NCBI GenBank assembly: GCA_003313425.1
Contig: NHZP01000032.1
Span: 124,001 to 188,000, forward strand
Direction: 5' to 3'
DNA: 64,000 nt
Source of the DNA: Pseudopyrenochaeta lycopersici
Lineage: Eukaryota; Ascomycota; Dothideomycetes; Pleosporales; Pseudopyrenochaetaceae
The notes under the pieces were generated by a model. That model was not told the DNA's origin and did not search any database. It was given only the letters and a program-made list of their open reading frames with translations. Position numbers and translations under genes: made by a program. Of the stretch, positions 20,216 through 31,930 are shown one piece after another. Numbering within the stretch: position 1 is the stretch's first letter; each line of letters begins with the position of its first letter.

Positions 20216-23200
20216 TAGCCGTCGCTACTAGAGCATCTAATTATAGGAACTATTAATATAGTCTAGCTGTGCCGATTTTACAATACAGTGCTCCCGTCAA
20301 CTTAGATTTAGCGTCTAAGAGTTATCCTCTTCGTCTGCTGTTTATTAGGGTCTTCTGTTAAAACTTGGTAAGACTAAGTAATAACGCTAATTAGTTATAT
20401 AGACAAGGTTATATAACCACTGCCTTTATTACCTATCTTAATATCTTTACCTAAAGTTTGCAGCTGCTTTCTAGTATAAGAAATACTAAGAAGCTCAACT
20501 TACAGAATTATTTTCTAGGTAACGGCCTACAATTATTTACTGCGATCTATAATTTATAGTAGGTAGTACAATATTAAGACAAGCTTAAATTAATAAGTCG
20601 CGAGACATAGTTAATAAAGGTAGCACATCTACGACAGTTAGCCGCTGCTACCTCCTCGTGCATACCCCAGATATACTGATATGCGCCCTTAATTATCTCT
20701 CTAAGTTTTGTTCCACATAAACTACGCCGTACTTTATTACTATAATTTACATAACCTAATACTGTAATATAGTTATAAAGGACGATTAAGCAAATAAGAT
20801 ATAATTCTAGCCTTCCTCGCTGGATAGCTCCGATTTCGAAATCGTTATAGCTTAAAGAATAGCTTTATTGTAACGTGTCTGATTTTGCTTCGCAAGATCT
20901 AGCAGATCTATCTCTAACATCTAAAAAGTAGATTTCTATAAAGTTCTTAGTTAAACTGGACCTAGTATTTCTTTTGCTTAGTCTGGCACGTAGTGTCTGC
21001 TCTTACCTGCGACGTCTAATATCTATTAGTAGCAGGCTTTATATATTATTCTACAGTTACTAGTAACCTTAGTATTAGCTAGGGTTTATACCGCGCCGAC
21101 TCTATATAGTGTTCGCCATCAGGGGGTACTGTATAGGGAGTTAAGTATTCTAACATAAGGCTTTCAGCTCGTTAGAAAATGCTAGCAGCACAAATTCATG
21201 CGTTGCTAGTGAGTTATAGGCTAATCCTTTCAGCAGGAGCATACCCTAAATCCACGACAGCAACCTATTTATGCACTAGATTAGTGTCCGCCTTATATCT
21301 GCGTTATATTAAGGCTTAGCTTCTAGGATAGCGTTTCTTTAGGGGTTTCGCTTACAGCGTAATCTAGAATCTAGCTATATAAGCTAAGAAAACCCTCGCT
21401 TTTCTTCCTACTCTTTCTCTTATTAATATTAATAAGCTACCTATAATTATTAGTAATACAGTAACTTTACAGTAAGCGCACCTACAGGAGATCAAGCGTT
21501 AGTACTAACTACGTAGACATAGACGGTATAAACTAAGCTAAAGAACAGAACGAAGCTTTGCGTCTTTAACTTAACTGCTCTCCGCGACACGTTTTTAGTG
21601 TCTAACTATATACTGCTATTAATACGTTAAATTATAACTTATCTGCGACAGGGCCTTTAGGGCTCCCCTTTTACTGTAGTCTAGTAGACTTCTAAGATAA
21701 GCTTTAATATAGTAATAAATGCTAGGCTGAGGGCGACTTTAGCTACGATAGTAATATACTCGTTAGCTCTAACTATAAGTAAGTGTCTTTAGCCTTTTCT
21801 TCTTTTATACTAATAGTTACTAGCGAACCTTTTAACGCGGAATATCTCTACTATTCTTAAAGCAACGTCTATATCTAGCTTACGATTACTTAGTTAATAC
21901 TCTTTTTATTAGCTGTATATTAAGCAGTCGCTATAATCGCTAAGCTAATCTTGTCTATAGTATGCTATATACTCTTATTCTGTACGCTGTTCTTATTATC
22001 GCGCATATTTTATAGCTTTTATTCTAAGAATGCAGCTCTTTAGCATTATATTTCTCTTTAATAATTCTTAGTTATTAGCATGTATACCTTTAATGCTATA
22101 GCAGTAGGGAGGTCTACTCTTTTATTCGCTAATATTAGTCTACTATGCCTAAGACTCTAACTGCTTATTTATTCCTTAGTTTACCTGTTACTAGTAATGC
22201 GATTAATAATTTATACTGCTTAAGGGAGCTAGTTAGGCTCCTAATCTCCTTTCTAACGCTATAGTGCTCCGCAATAAAAACAGAAGAGGCCTTAATACTA
22301 TATACGTAATGTCTATAGCTCTTTAAAAATAATATTTAGTAGTAAAAGCTAGCTCTATGTCTGTTAAAGGCAGTAGAAGCATAATATTTAAGCGGCTTTA
22401 ACGCCTTTATAGCGCAAAAATCTATCTAAATACTTAGATTATCTACTAACCGCCTCTGTTGCTAGCTGTTATAGTAAGAATTACATTATTAAGACAGCCG
22501 CGTCCTTATCTTAAGAATAGAATACGCTAGAGTAGAGCTAGTCCCCTAAGGTACACATCTTAAATGCTATATATCTCCGATTAGAAGTTACGTTATCGCG
22601 AAGCAAAAGGAACCTTAAGCAACGCTTCTATTTTATTATATTTTAAACTATTACATATATATAGAAAGCGCCCTAAGTACGATGCGTCTGTAACTAAGAT
22701 ATAGTTAAGTAATAGTAATTATATACTCTTTAGGAGCGTTCTCTGCTATTAAGTTACAGATTTGCCGCGAAAAAATAGTATTTATTAATTTATAATCTTT
22801 AGCTACTAATATAGCTATAATCTTTAGATAAAACATAAACATACTAAGTCTAATATAAAAGCCTATTAATAATATTTCTACTAGCGCTAAGTCTTGCTTA
22901 GACGTCTCCCTTTATAATCTTTATCCTTATTATTATCTTTTCTGTCTATAGGGCTAAGGCACTCTTTAATAATATTACATAATACTGCTTTAGCCGTAAG
23001 TAAATCTAAAGCCTGCTTAAATTAGAGTATTTTACTCTTTTCCTCGCTATCTTCTAGAACCTTCCTTATCCTTAGCTCTCTTTTTAGCTTCTTCTAACAG
23101 CTAATAGGCTCTAATACGCTCGCTAGATTAATTAAATTACTTATTTCTAACTTCTTATAAAGATAGTAAAATTTCGCGTAGAAGTCTGTAACTAAATTTT

Positions 23201-25078
23201 TAAGATAGTTACTATAGCTTTCTAGCTTTACTATAAGAGGTTTAATCTTAAATAAGTATATTTCCTGTATTACGGCCTATACGTCTTAAAACTCTTTAAA
23301 TTTCTAATTCTAAAAGTCTACACCGCTCTATAGTTATATATTATTATAACTCCTCTTACGCTTTTATTATTCTAATCTATAAGGGGGATTACCTGTAGTT
23401 TATCTGCCCCTGTTACTATTATTAATGTTAGTGTCTGTATTAGTTAACTTGTAAGAAAACTAGCTTAGTAATTCTTCCTTATTATTAAGTAATATTAGGT
23501 TATCTGTATTATTAGTAGATATTTTATAGTGCACATAGAGTTATACCTTTAGAGCTACATACAGCATTCTTTAGAGTCTCTATACGTCTACCCTTATTTC
23601 CTTTAGCCTCTACCTGCATACTTCTAAATCGTGCAGGACTATTACTAGTCTTATTATTAGATATTCTAGGCCCCTCTTAATCTTCTTACACCTATACTTT
23701 AGCACTTCTTTAATCTAACAGACTAACGCTGCTAGTAGTAGTTCTGCGCTCTTAATTTATACTTTTACTAGTTACTGTCTTAGTTCTAGGCTCCTCCTAC
23801 TTAATTATGCTAATAAGCAGTCCTTATAGAATAGTATTATTCTACTTTAACAGGTTGCCTTTTATAGCACTTTAGTTAGAGGGGCTATAAATCTTAGCGT
23901 TTTTATTCTAAGTTAATCCGCGCTCTAGCACTACTAATAGGCGGTCTAGACATGCTTACTTATAGAAGTATTCCTTATTTTAGAACGCCTGTACTTTAGT
24001 TATATCCTTAGCTGCTATAGTTACTAGCTCTATTTAGGCTCCCTTATTCTTAATAGAGTAGGGGACTTAGGTATAATCTAGACTAACAGGTTCTTCTATA
24101 CCGCCTCCCTATGCCTCATATAACTCCTTAGGGCGTGTCTTAGCGTCTGCTAGTAATAATACGCGCAGCACCTTAAATAGTAGGCTTAAAGAGACTTTAT
24201 AACTTATAATAAGAGAGATATCCTAAATAGTAGCGTCCCTGCCTTTACCTAATACTACTAGAGTCTTAACACCTACGTCTAGCATTTCTGTAGCAGGCTT
24301 ATAGCTTATCTTAGCGCTCTACTCTTAGCTAACCTTATGTCTAGGAGTATTCTCTTCCCTAACTTATATATTTAAGGGTACTTTATAGCTTATAATGCGA
24401 TGTTTACGTTAATTAAAATCTAGTCTAGCAGTAATTTTATTATTAGCTAGTTATTCCGCTAATACCTAGCTTAACGTAATAGCATAGGTAAGGTAAGATG
24501 CACCTATCTCTTCTGTTTACAGAATTAAGCTTATATAAGTATTAGGATTAATACAGAAAAGATCTTATTCCTGCTTATCTAGATAAGCTCGTTAATATTA
24601 AGACAGGAGGGTAAGGTTTACTTACTATTTCTTAGGTTTCTCTATTTTCTATATCTAAAGTCTAAGGAGAGTTATAAAGAAAGTTATCGTGTATAAGATC
24701 TAGGATAGAGTTAAATAGCTACTTAATTACGTCTAAACTCTAAGAGAAAAGTAAAGGAGAGAAGGCTATAATATAATAAGTAGACTGTAGTAGGCTTACG
24801 TATAACTTTATACTTTATCCTAGGCTTTAGGGTGCAGGGGAGCACGCTCTAAAAGCGTCCTGCTACGCTATCCTTAGCCGTCCTTAATAATACCTCTACT
24901 AATTAACACCTCCCCTCTTATAACGCTTAGAGGGCGCAGCTTAATTATTACTAGACGAGCCTTATTAGGGTTCTACTGCTAAGATCCTGCTACTGCTAGG
25001 GTATGTAAAGGGTAGTAATATGCATGTTGTAACATATTAAGTCACACGATACCTGCTTAGCAGCTATAACTGCTTATG
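20216..25078. repeat. AT-rich RIP-degraded repeat block with minus-strand coding traces
   Basis: No intact gene. On the minus strand, frames with stops only at TAG/TAA can be followed, for example AKFYYLYKKLEISNLINLA near 23200-23140 and VTIAAKDITKVQAF near 24050-23990, followed by more than 60 coding-like residues. These suggest one or more large transposon genes running leftward, but I recognise no family. GC-normal patches are few (20620-20700, 21090-21300). Confidence 0.5.
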
Positions 25079-25457
25079 TTGTGCCGTTGCACAGGGTACC
25101 TGGGCAATCAGGTGATGATGGGTTTCCTTTGTCAGCGAAATTTGGTGATAAGACTTGGAGATGCGAGAGATCTCAACATCATGCACCATCCATCATGCAC
25201 CATGCACCACACACCACGATAATTCACTTTAAAACTGAGGTTTTGCAAAGTAGCTAGTGCATTAGCTACGTCAATTCAATGAGGTTTCAGACCATTTTAT
25301 TTATTACTTTTAATCAGGCTCCATACCTACCTTCGTTTCTGGCAGACTGCACAGGCAGAGCTGCTCCTGTTATTCACGCACGTTTGATTCCAACGTTACC
25401 TCTCATTCACAACACCAGAACTGCGGGATTGTGCCGAACCACCTTGTTAACTCCACA
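25079..25457 (+). repeat. 379-bp inverted repeat, left copy (not RIP-mutated)
   Basis: It reads TTGTGCCGTTGCACAGGGTA at the outer end and ends GTTAACTCCACA. Everything I compared is identical to the reverse complement of 31170-31548. The outer 14 bp (TGTGCCGTTGCACA) are a small palindrome. A CATGCACCATCCATCATGC motif cluster lies near 25180-25205. It sits between heavily mutated sequence on both sides. Confidence 0.9.
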
Positions 25458-25499
25458 GTACCTCTTTAAAGCTACCTAGTAATAACACATTAGCACAAT

Positions 25500-26251
25500 T
25501 CCTTAAAAGACAAGGCCTCACTAATTAACCTTATAAAAAACGTCCTAAGCTTAATCGCTCGCGTGCGTTAAGGCGCCTTAAGTTCTGTAAGGAGTACTCT
25601 TAATTCCTGTAGTATTAGCGCACAGTTAAGTTCTTAGATAAGTGCCTAGTTTAGAAGGGCTTAGAGTAAAACTAGGAGTAGGTTTTTTAAAAACTAAATA
25701 AGAAATAGAAGGAAATAATACTGTAAACCTATAGCTGCAGTAAAAAGGTTACATAAATAGTATAGGGCTTAATATAGTTAGATAAACGCGGGTATACTAG
25801 AAGAAGTCCTCTAGTTATAATAGAGCGTAATTTTAATATAAAAAAGTAAGGGTACTCTGCTAAGAGTTACATTAAGGCCTTAACTAAAGGACTTCTACCT
25901 TCTTAGCATCGTTCTCAGCTTTTTATACAGGATAACGCGCGTATACACATAGTAGCTGCAACGCGTAAGTTCCTGCGCGAGCACTATATTACTGCTATTA
26001 AATAGCTAGTATACCTACCTAATCTTAACCTAATTAAGTACCTCTAGTAGTACCTACAAAAGCGCATATATAAATTATATCTATAATATAATAATTACAG
26101 CTAAGCTATAGAAGAGTGGGATAGCTTTTATAGTGCATTAAAAGCGTGCTAGCAGCGCATCCCAGCCAGGCTCATCAAGAGCCTCATCTTAAGTATGCGA
26201 CGACGAATCGCTGCATGCACAAAGGCGCAAGGAAGGCAAACTAGATACTGA
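25500..26251 (+). pseudogene. RIP-broken Tc1/mariner transposase, C-terminal part
   Basis: One frame with TAG/TAA interruptions gives KRPKLNRSRALRRLKFCKEY, then FIQDNARIHIVAATRKFLRE (the second catalytic Asp, QDNAxxH), VYLPNLNLIKYL (from SPDLNPIEHLW) and the tail RIPARLIKSLILSMRRRIAA. It stops at TGA 26249-26251. Pro, Glu and Trp positions of the DDE core are altered as RIP would do. The first 100 or more residues are missing, and the 379-bp repeat ends only about 40 bp upstream. The last 90 bp are hardly mutated. Confidence 0.85.
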
Positions 26252-27690
26252 CTATCTGAGCAACCTGTAACTCAAAAAATAATAATTATATAATGTTTTG
26301 GCTGAGATCCATGGTGTTGAAGTTTGGTGTACATGTGCTTGTGAGGTTGGCTCGTGCGTGCGCAACGGAAACTTTTGCGGGGTCACTGTAAGGATAAAAC
26401 CGTACTGTATGACTGCATCAGGGAGTACTCAAGCTCCACAGAACAGAACGATAAGGACAAGGACGAGGACTTCAAACCGTCAATAGCGTAGGGACGCCAG
26501 CATATCAAGTTCCTCAAGTAATTTCCATTTCATACATGTCCTTCGTGCTCATACCAGACACGTTCATATGCTGTCGCCTGGCGCTATCGCCATCACTTTA
26601 TGCCGGCATACGGCACGCTCTATAACTAGAAGGGTGAAAGGGTGCTTAACTACGCACTGCTAGTAGCTTGCTAGAGGATACTAGCTAGTGCTTAATACAT
26701 GTAATAGTAAAAGTAAGACAAGATCTAAAGTATACAGCAAAAGAACCGTACAGTTGCATGCTGTATATGATTAATTAGAATAAGAAAAAATAAGCTGGCT
26801 CGCATACTAGTCAATTTTACCTATCACCTTCCTAAATCTTTTTAAAGTCTTTCTGTTCTGAGTGCCTAGTTTCTTGTTGTTTCTTAACACTAATACCCGG
26901 AGTTTCTCTAAAACATTACCTAATTGCTTAGGTACGAAGCTCCTTTATGTGAGAGGTCTCTAGTAACTTGTCGCACTGTACGTGTGTGTTAGGACGAACA
27001 GTGAAAATGGTGAAGAAAATGAGGAGAATGTATTGTAACTGTGTGTGTGTGTATTGTATGTATGTCGATGTGAGATCGTCTCCCTTTGTGGTATAGTGAG
27101 GAGAGGTGCTTTTATGTCCCTCGCGACAGCTATCATATGATGATTGATTCCTGAGCCAATGAGCTTCCACCAGGTGGATCTGGCCTGCGACATAACTGGA
27201 TTCCAGCTATCTAGTCCAGATGCTATCTACAACTAAGATGGGAAGTAAAGGGGAGGATTAAGTGCCACGCGAGGTTATAAAGTTCACGAGCGCGAGCCAC
27301 CCGCACGAACCGTATATCTGTGCACGATGGCACAGCCTCGGACATAGGCCTAGCCCGTTACACTTTATATCTTTCTTTTCGGCGTGGCTGATTAGAGACA
27401 AGGCGGACCTCGACACCCTCGGCGTTATAGTGTATCAGTAATTGATACACACTCCCTATGTGCCTCCTGCTAGCCAGGGAGGTGTGACGTGGGACTTGCG
27501 ATCCCCCCCTCATCCACGTTTCTGCAGCAGGCAGGAGCTTATTCTTGAAAGAGAGATACACATAGACTTGCGCCGCCCCTTACTTCTTTGCATAAGCTGC
27601 CTATCTGCGCTATTACTGCACGAGGCAGACCCGAACCCCTTGTCTTCCCTAACGCTGGTTGATTGCTGTAGCCTGGCGCTCCTGCGATAA
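26252..27690. other. Island of normal composition without recognised genes
   Basis: Small frames (26298-26486, 27358-27690 on both strands) match nothing. A GT-rich simple repeat (GTGTGTGTGTGT) lies near 27041. The switch back to AT-rich sequence occurs near 27690. Confidence 0.45.
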
Positions 27691-30600
27691 CAGAGTTCTT
27701 AATAGGCATAAATGCTATAGTCCTTGACTTAACACTATATGTCCTCCCTTATAATTAGGTGCACACCGCCACCTCTAGGGTAGGAATAGGCAGGCAGTGC
27801 TATACGATGTAGGATGCTGTATTGGTCCGGCTGCGTGCATGCTTATCTCGCTTAGTGTTAAGGCAAGGGTGGATGTTACCCCCCCCCCTGGTTAGCCTAG
27901 CTTGCTGTGAAGGCATAGACGAGTGAAGGATGATGCGTTATAAAGCGAGGCCGTTAAGCGTTTTTAAAGTCTGCAGCTTAGTTTAGATAAAAACTATTTT
28001 CGGCATAAAGTCTATAATGCATGACGGCCTACCTAATCTACGCCTCTGCTGTAGACAGTATCCCTGCTAGGAGGCATTAGTTCCGAATCTTAGATATGCA
28101 TTTACCTGTTATGCGTCTCTTTCTTTTCCCCTGCTGTGTAAGGCGGACACGAACCCCTAGTCTGAATAGTAAGCTCTATAGCTGCGTCCTGTCTCTCAGC
28201 AGTAGTAGTGCCACGTAAGTTAATATCTAACATTATATAACTTTCCTTGCTATAAGATACGCGCCCCTGTCTCTAGGGGAGAATTAGCTAGACCCTAGCT
28301 TTAGAGTATAAACGAGTTATTAGTATTAGCAGGTAATGTTATATACTGTCTTAAATTAAAACTGATGATAGAGGAGTACTATCCTATCCTAGCCTAACGA
28401 CAGTACTACTGCTCTGCTATAACGCATAGAGTATCGCTAGTAGCTTAGGTATGTCGTGCATATAAAGGTTTTTATATTCGCCCGCAATTGCTGCTCTAAG
28501 AACACCTACTATTTTTCTTCTATACTTTCTACCTGCCTCTTATTTTAGTTTACGCTCCTTCGCTCTATAGAATAAAGACGCGAGGACAACCTAATAAAGA
28601 AACTTAGCCTAGTCCTGGCCCTCTACTTAGTAGAAATCTATTAAATAATTAGACAGTTAAAGAGTAATTATACACATCTTAGCTAAATAATAAAGAGATG
28701 TTGCATATTATAGAATGCAAATATTACTTTAGCGCAGTGTTACTGCTTTTATAGGAGCGCACAGCCTAGTTACAGCGCCGCGTTTAAAAACATCCCTATT
28801 CTCTCTAGGCCTAATATATAGTAATGCTTATATATAGATATTAATGCGGACAGCTATTTATCTATATAGATGCACGAGACTAATAATGGTACTACAGTAG
28901 CTATAATATATTACTGCCTAAAATATAATCTAAGCTGCTTAAACTTCTAGGGGAAATCTAAAATAAAATTTATAAGTACGTATTTCCTTTATTTTTAGGT
29001 CTCTTTCCCTAGTATAAGCTTAAAGAGAGTAGTATAAGGCTTTTTATAGTTAATAAATAGGTCTATAAAGAAGTTATAAGTCTAATATATAGTATAAAGC
29101 TACTTAGACTTAAATATAAGGAGGACGACTTAAGTATTAATAATAATTTTTACGATTAGGACAGCTAGGATTATAACATTAGACGCTACTTAGGATTAAG
29201 TTAGAATAAATCTGCGCTCCTCTAATTACTTAGTAGAAATGCGTTTTAATACGTTAATAATATTAAGATTTACGTAGATCTTAAAGACTCTAATAATGCT
29301 AAACGCTTAATTTTACTAGACTTTATCTATGCACTCTGCGCTAAATAAAGAACGTAGCTAAGGCGCTTTATAATAAAGTTTATAGTAGTAATATTAATAG
29401 GCGAAGAAGAGGAGGTTAAAGTTTTACACTTTCTCTAGGCGCTTAGGGAGGTTCTAGAGTTTAAAGATGTACGCTTTAAACTTAAGGATCCTTATTAACT
29501 TAAAGGGGAAGATAAATAATACCTCTTTTAGAGAGTATATATAATAAGGGACAGCCTATTAGTTAGACGTAAACGTAAATTTAAGTAATTTTAGAGGTAG
29601 TATTAATATCTTTTATTATTATAGGAATAACGTTTAATCCCTACGTAATAGAAAAACCTCTGTGACAGAAAAATCACGGATACTTTAATTTCTAATAACT
29701 CTTACTCTAATTACACCTTAATTTCTGCTGTACACTAGCGATTATTATATGCTGTAGGTGCTTCTAAGCTTGCAGATACTATCGCACTTTAAAATTACTG
29801 TCGCATCATAATAAATGTGATTAAATAATAGGTGAGGACTGCGTTAGCGAGGAGGCTCTACTGCTTATAGGATATCATTCGCATATAGACTTAATGTTCT
29901 TCTACTGTGTATAAGAGCATTAGGCTTCCAGCCTATTCCTTAATTAAGTAGTGCTGTTGATAATCTTGTTCGCTGATTAATGTTGTTAACTAATTACTAG
30001 CAGCTAGGATTTCCTGCAGCTGTATTAACCTTAGCCTTAATTAGGTTGTGCTAGCGCTTGCTATTCAGCACAGACTAAACCTAAATTAATCTTTCTACTA
30101 CTACTACTTCTTAATATAACTACTATGTAATAGCCTAACTTACTTTAACTACTAGTTAATTAGAGATTAGCTTAGGAGTATGCATTAATTCTATAAGTGT
30201 AATAACTTCTGCTTACACGTTAAGGTTAATAACGCCCTTTCTAGCATATCCTATTTAACCTTCGTCCCTAAATTCCCCTTCTTACCTGTACGACTAATGT
30301 TATACTAATTCTCTAAGCCTCTAAGTCTACAAGGAACCTATAGAGCTAGATAAATTAGATTTACTGCGTAGTTAATTTATTTTGTATTACTGTTATTCTA
30401 GCACTGGGCTATATAAGCTATAGAGGAATAATAGCGCCTAAAATAAACCTTAGTCTGCCTTTAGGGCTGCGCATGTAATGTTTAGAAGAACATGTATTAA
30501 TGCAGATAATAGGAGATCTAGCTAAATATATTACTGCATAAAGCTAGAAACTGTCGTATAAGTATCTATACCTAGGTTTCTTTCTACTTAAGATTAACGT

Positions 30601-31169
30601 AACTAGGGGAGTATACTAGACTTAAGGCCTAGACTGTATTAGTTACGCAGTACTGTTTAACCTACTCTATCTTTAGGGTAAGGCTATATGCTCGCACTGT
30701 CGCTCGCAGCTCTAAGGGAGCACATAATCTAGTTTTCGCTGTGCTGTTATAGCTACTTACCTATATTACTACTGCATAAATGCGCCTACTTCTAAGTTAT
30801 CTATATTAAGGTTCCTAACTCCTTCTAGTAGAACAGCCGACCGCTTAATAATATACTATCTTATATTATCCTTTAAAAGGCGTTAGACGAGGGATATTTA
30901 TAGAATAGAGCCTATAATTGCGTAGTAGCTTATCTTATCTACGCTCCTGTAACAGATATAGGCCTAGTCCTAACTAAGGGTACGAGTTTAGATACATTAA
31001 GTGCATTAAAGCTATAACTATTCCTGCAACAATTTACGCTAGTACAGCGCTTTACTAACTCTAGCTACCTAGCTGTATTATTATATAAGGCAGACTTCAG
31101 CCCTTTAACTATATTAAGCTACTGTAAAAGGCTAGTACTCCCTTTATATTAATAACTTCTAATTAACAT
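27691..31169. repeat. RIP-degraded repeat block with plus-strand coding traces
   Basis: A plus-strand frame from about 29120 to 29640 is interrupted only by TAG/TAA and reads, among others, KRLILLDFIYALCAK, IIKFIVVILIGEEEEVKVLH and REVLEFKDVRFKLKDPY. It is a transposon-like protein I cannot name. A run of ten C lies near 27880. The remaining sequence shows stops in all frames. Confidence 0.5.
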
Positions 31170-31548
31170 TGTGGAGTTAACAAGGTGGTTCGGCACAATC
31201 CCGCAGTTCTGGTGTTGTGAATGAGAGGTAACGTTGGAATCAAACGTGCGTGAATAACAGGAGCAGCTCTGCCTGTGCAGTCTGCCAGAAACGAAGGTAG
31301 GTATGGAGCCTGATTAAAAGTAATAAATAAAATGGTCTGAAACCTCATTGAATTGACGTAGCTAATGCACTAGCTACTTTGCAAAACCTCAGTTTTAAAG
31401 TGAATTATCGTGGTGTGTGGTGCATGGTGCATGATGGATGGTGCATGATGTTGAGATCTCTCGCATCTCCAAGTCTTATCACCAAATTTCGCTGACAAAG
31501 GAAACCCATCATCACCTGATTGCCCAGGTACCCTGTGCAACGGCACAA
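31170..31548 (-). repeat. 379-bp inverted repeat, right copy (not RIP-mutated)
   Basis: Reverse complement of 25079-25457 with no difference found by eye. The inner edge begins TGTGGAGTTAACAAGG. The 5 bp before it (AACAT, 31165-31169) are the reverse complement of the 5 bp outside the left copy (ATGTT, 25076-25080). Confidence 0.9.
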
Positions 31549-31930
31549 ACCTCCCCTGCTTCGAGCTCAGTCCCATTGAGCTCACAACTCCTACTTATCA
31601 TTCCTTCTCCTCGTAAGTAGAACTACCAGCAGGAGGAGAAGAGAACTGGAAAAAGGAAAGAAAGAAAGAAAGACAGAAAGAAAGAAATTGTTGCCCCACG
31701 AACAAAGGGAAGGCAGCATAAGCTGCATTTCTGCAGGAGGAGCAGTACTCGTAATCGTGCAGGTTCCTTCATGAACTCTCGCACTTTATCGTCAAATCTC
31801 TTAAAGACAGTAGGAAAAATAAAAGAAAACGCGCCTTAACCTTACTGTTAAAGACGCAAGCAAGTATGCCATCGTCCTAGTATCCCTCGAACGACCTGGA
31901 GGCACTCAGCCAATCAGAGTCCGTCAAGTC
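31549..31930. other. Non-coding segment with GAAA microsatellite
   Basis: Normal composition. A GAAA-type simple repeat with small interruptions lies at about 31654-31687. It is the downstream flank of the minus-strand gene that ends at 31931. Confidence 0.5.

Noticed and set aside
25079..31548. 379-bp repeats as LTRs of one retrotransposon
   Set aside because: They are inverted relative to each other, not direct, and no gag-pol landmarks were found between them.
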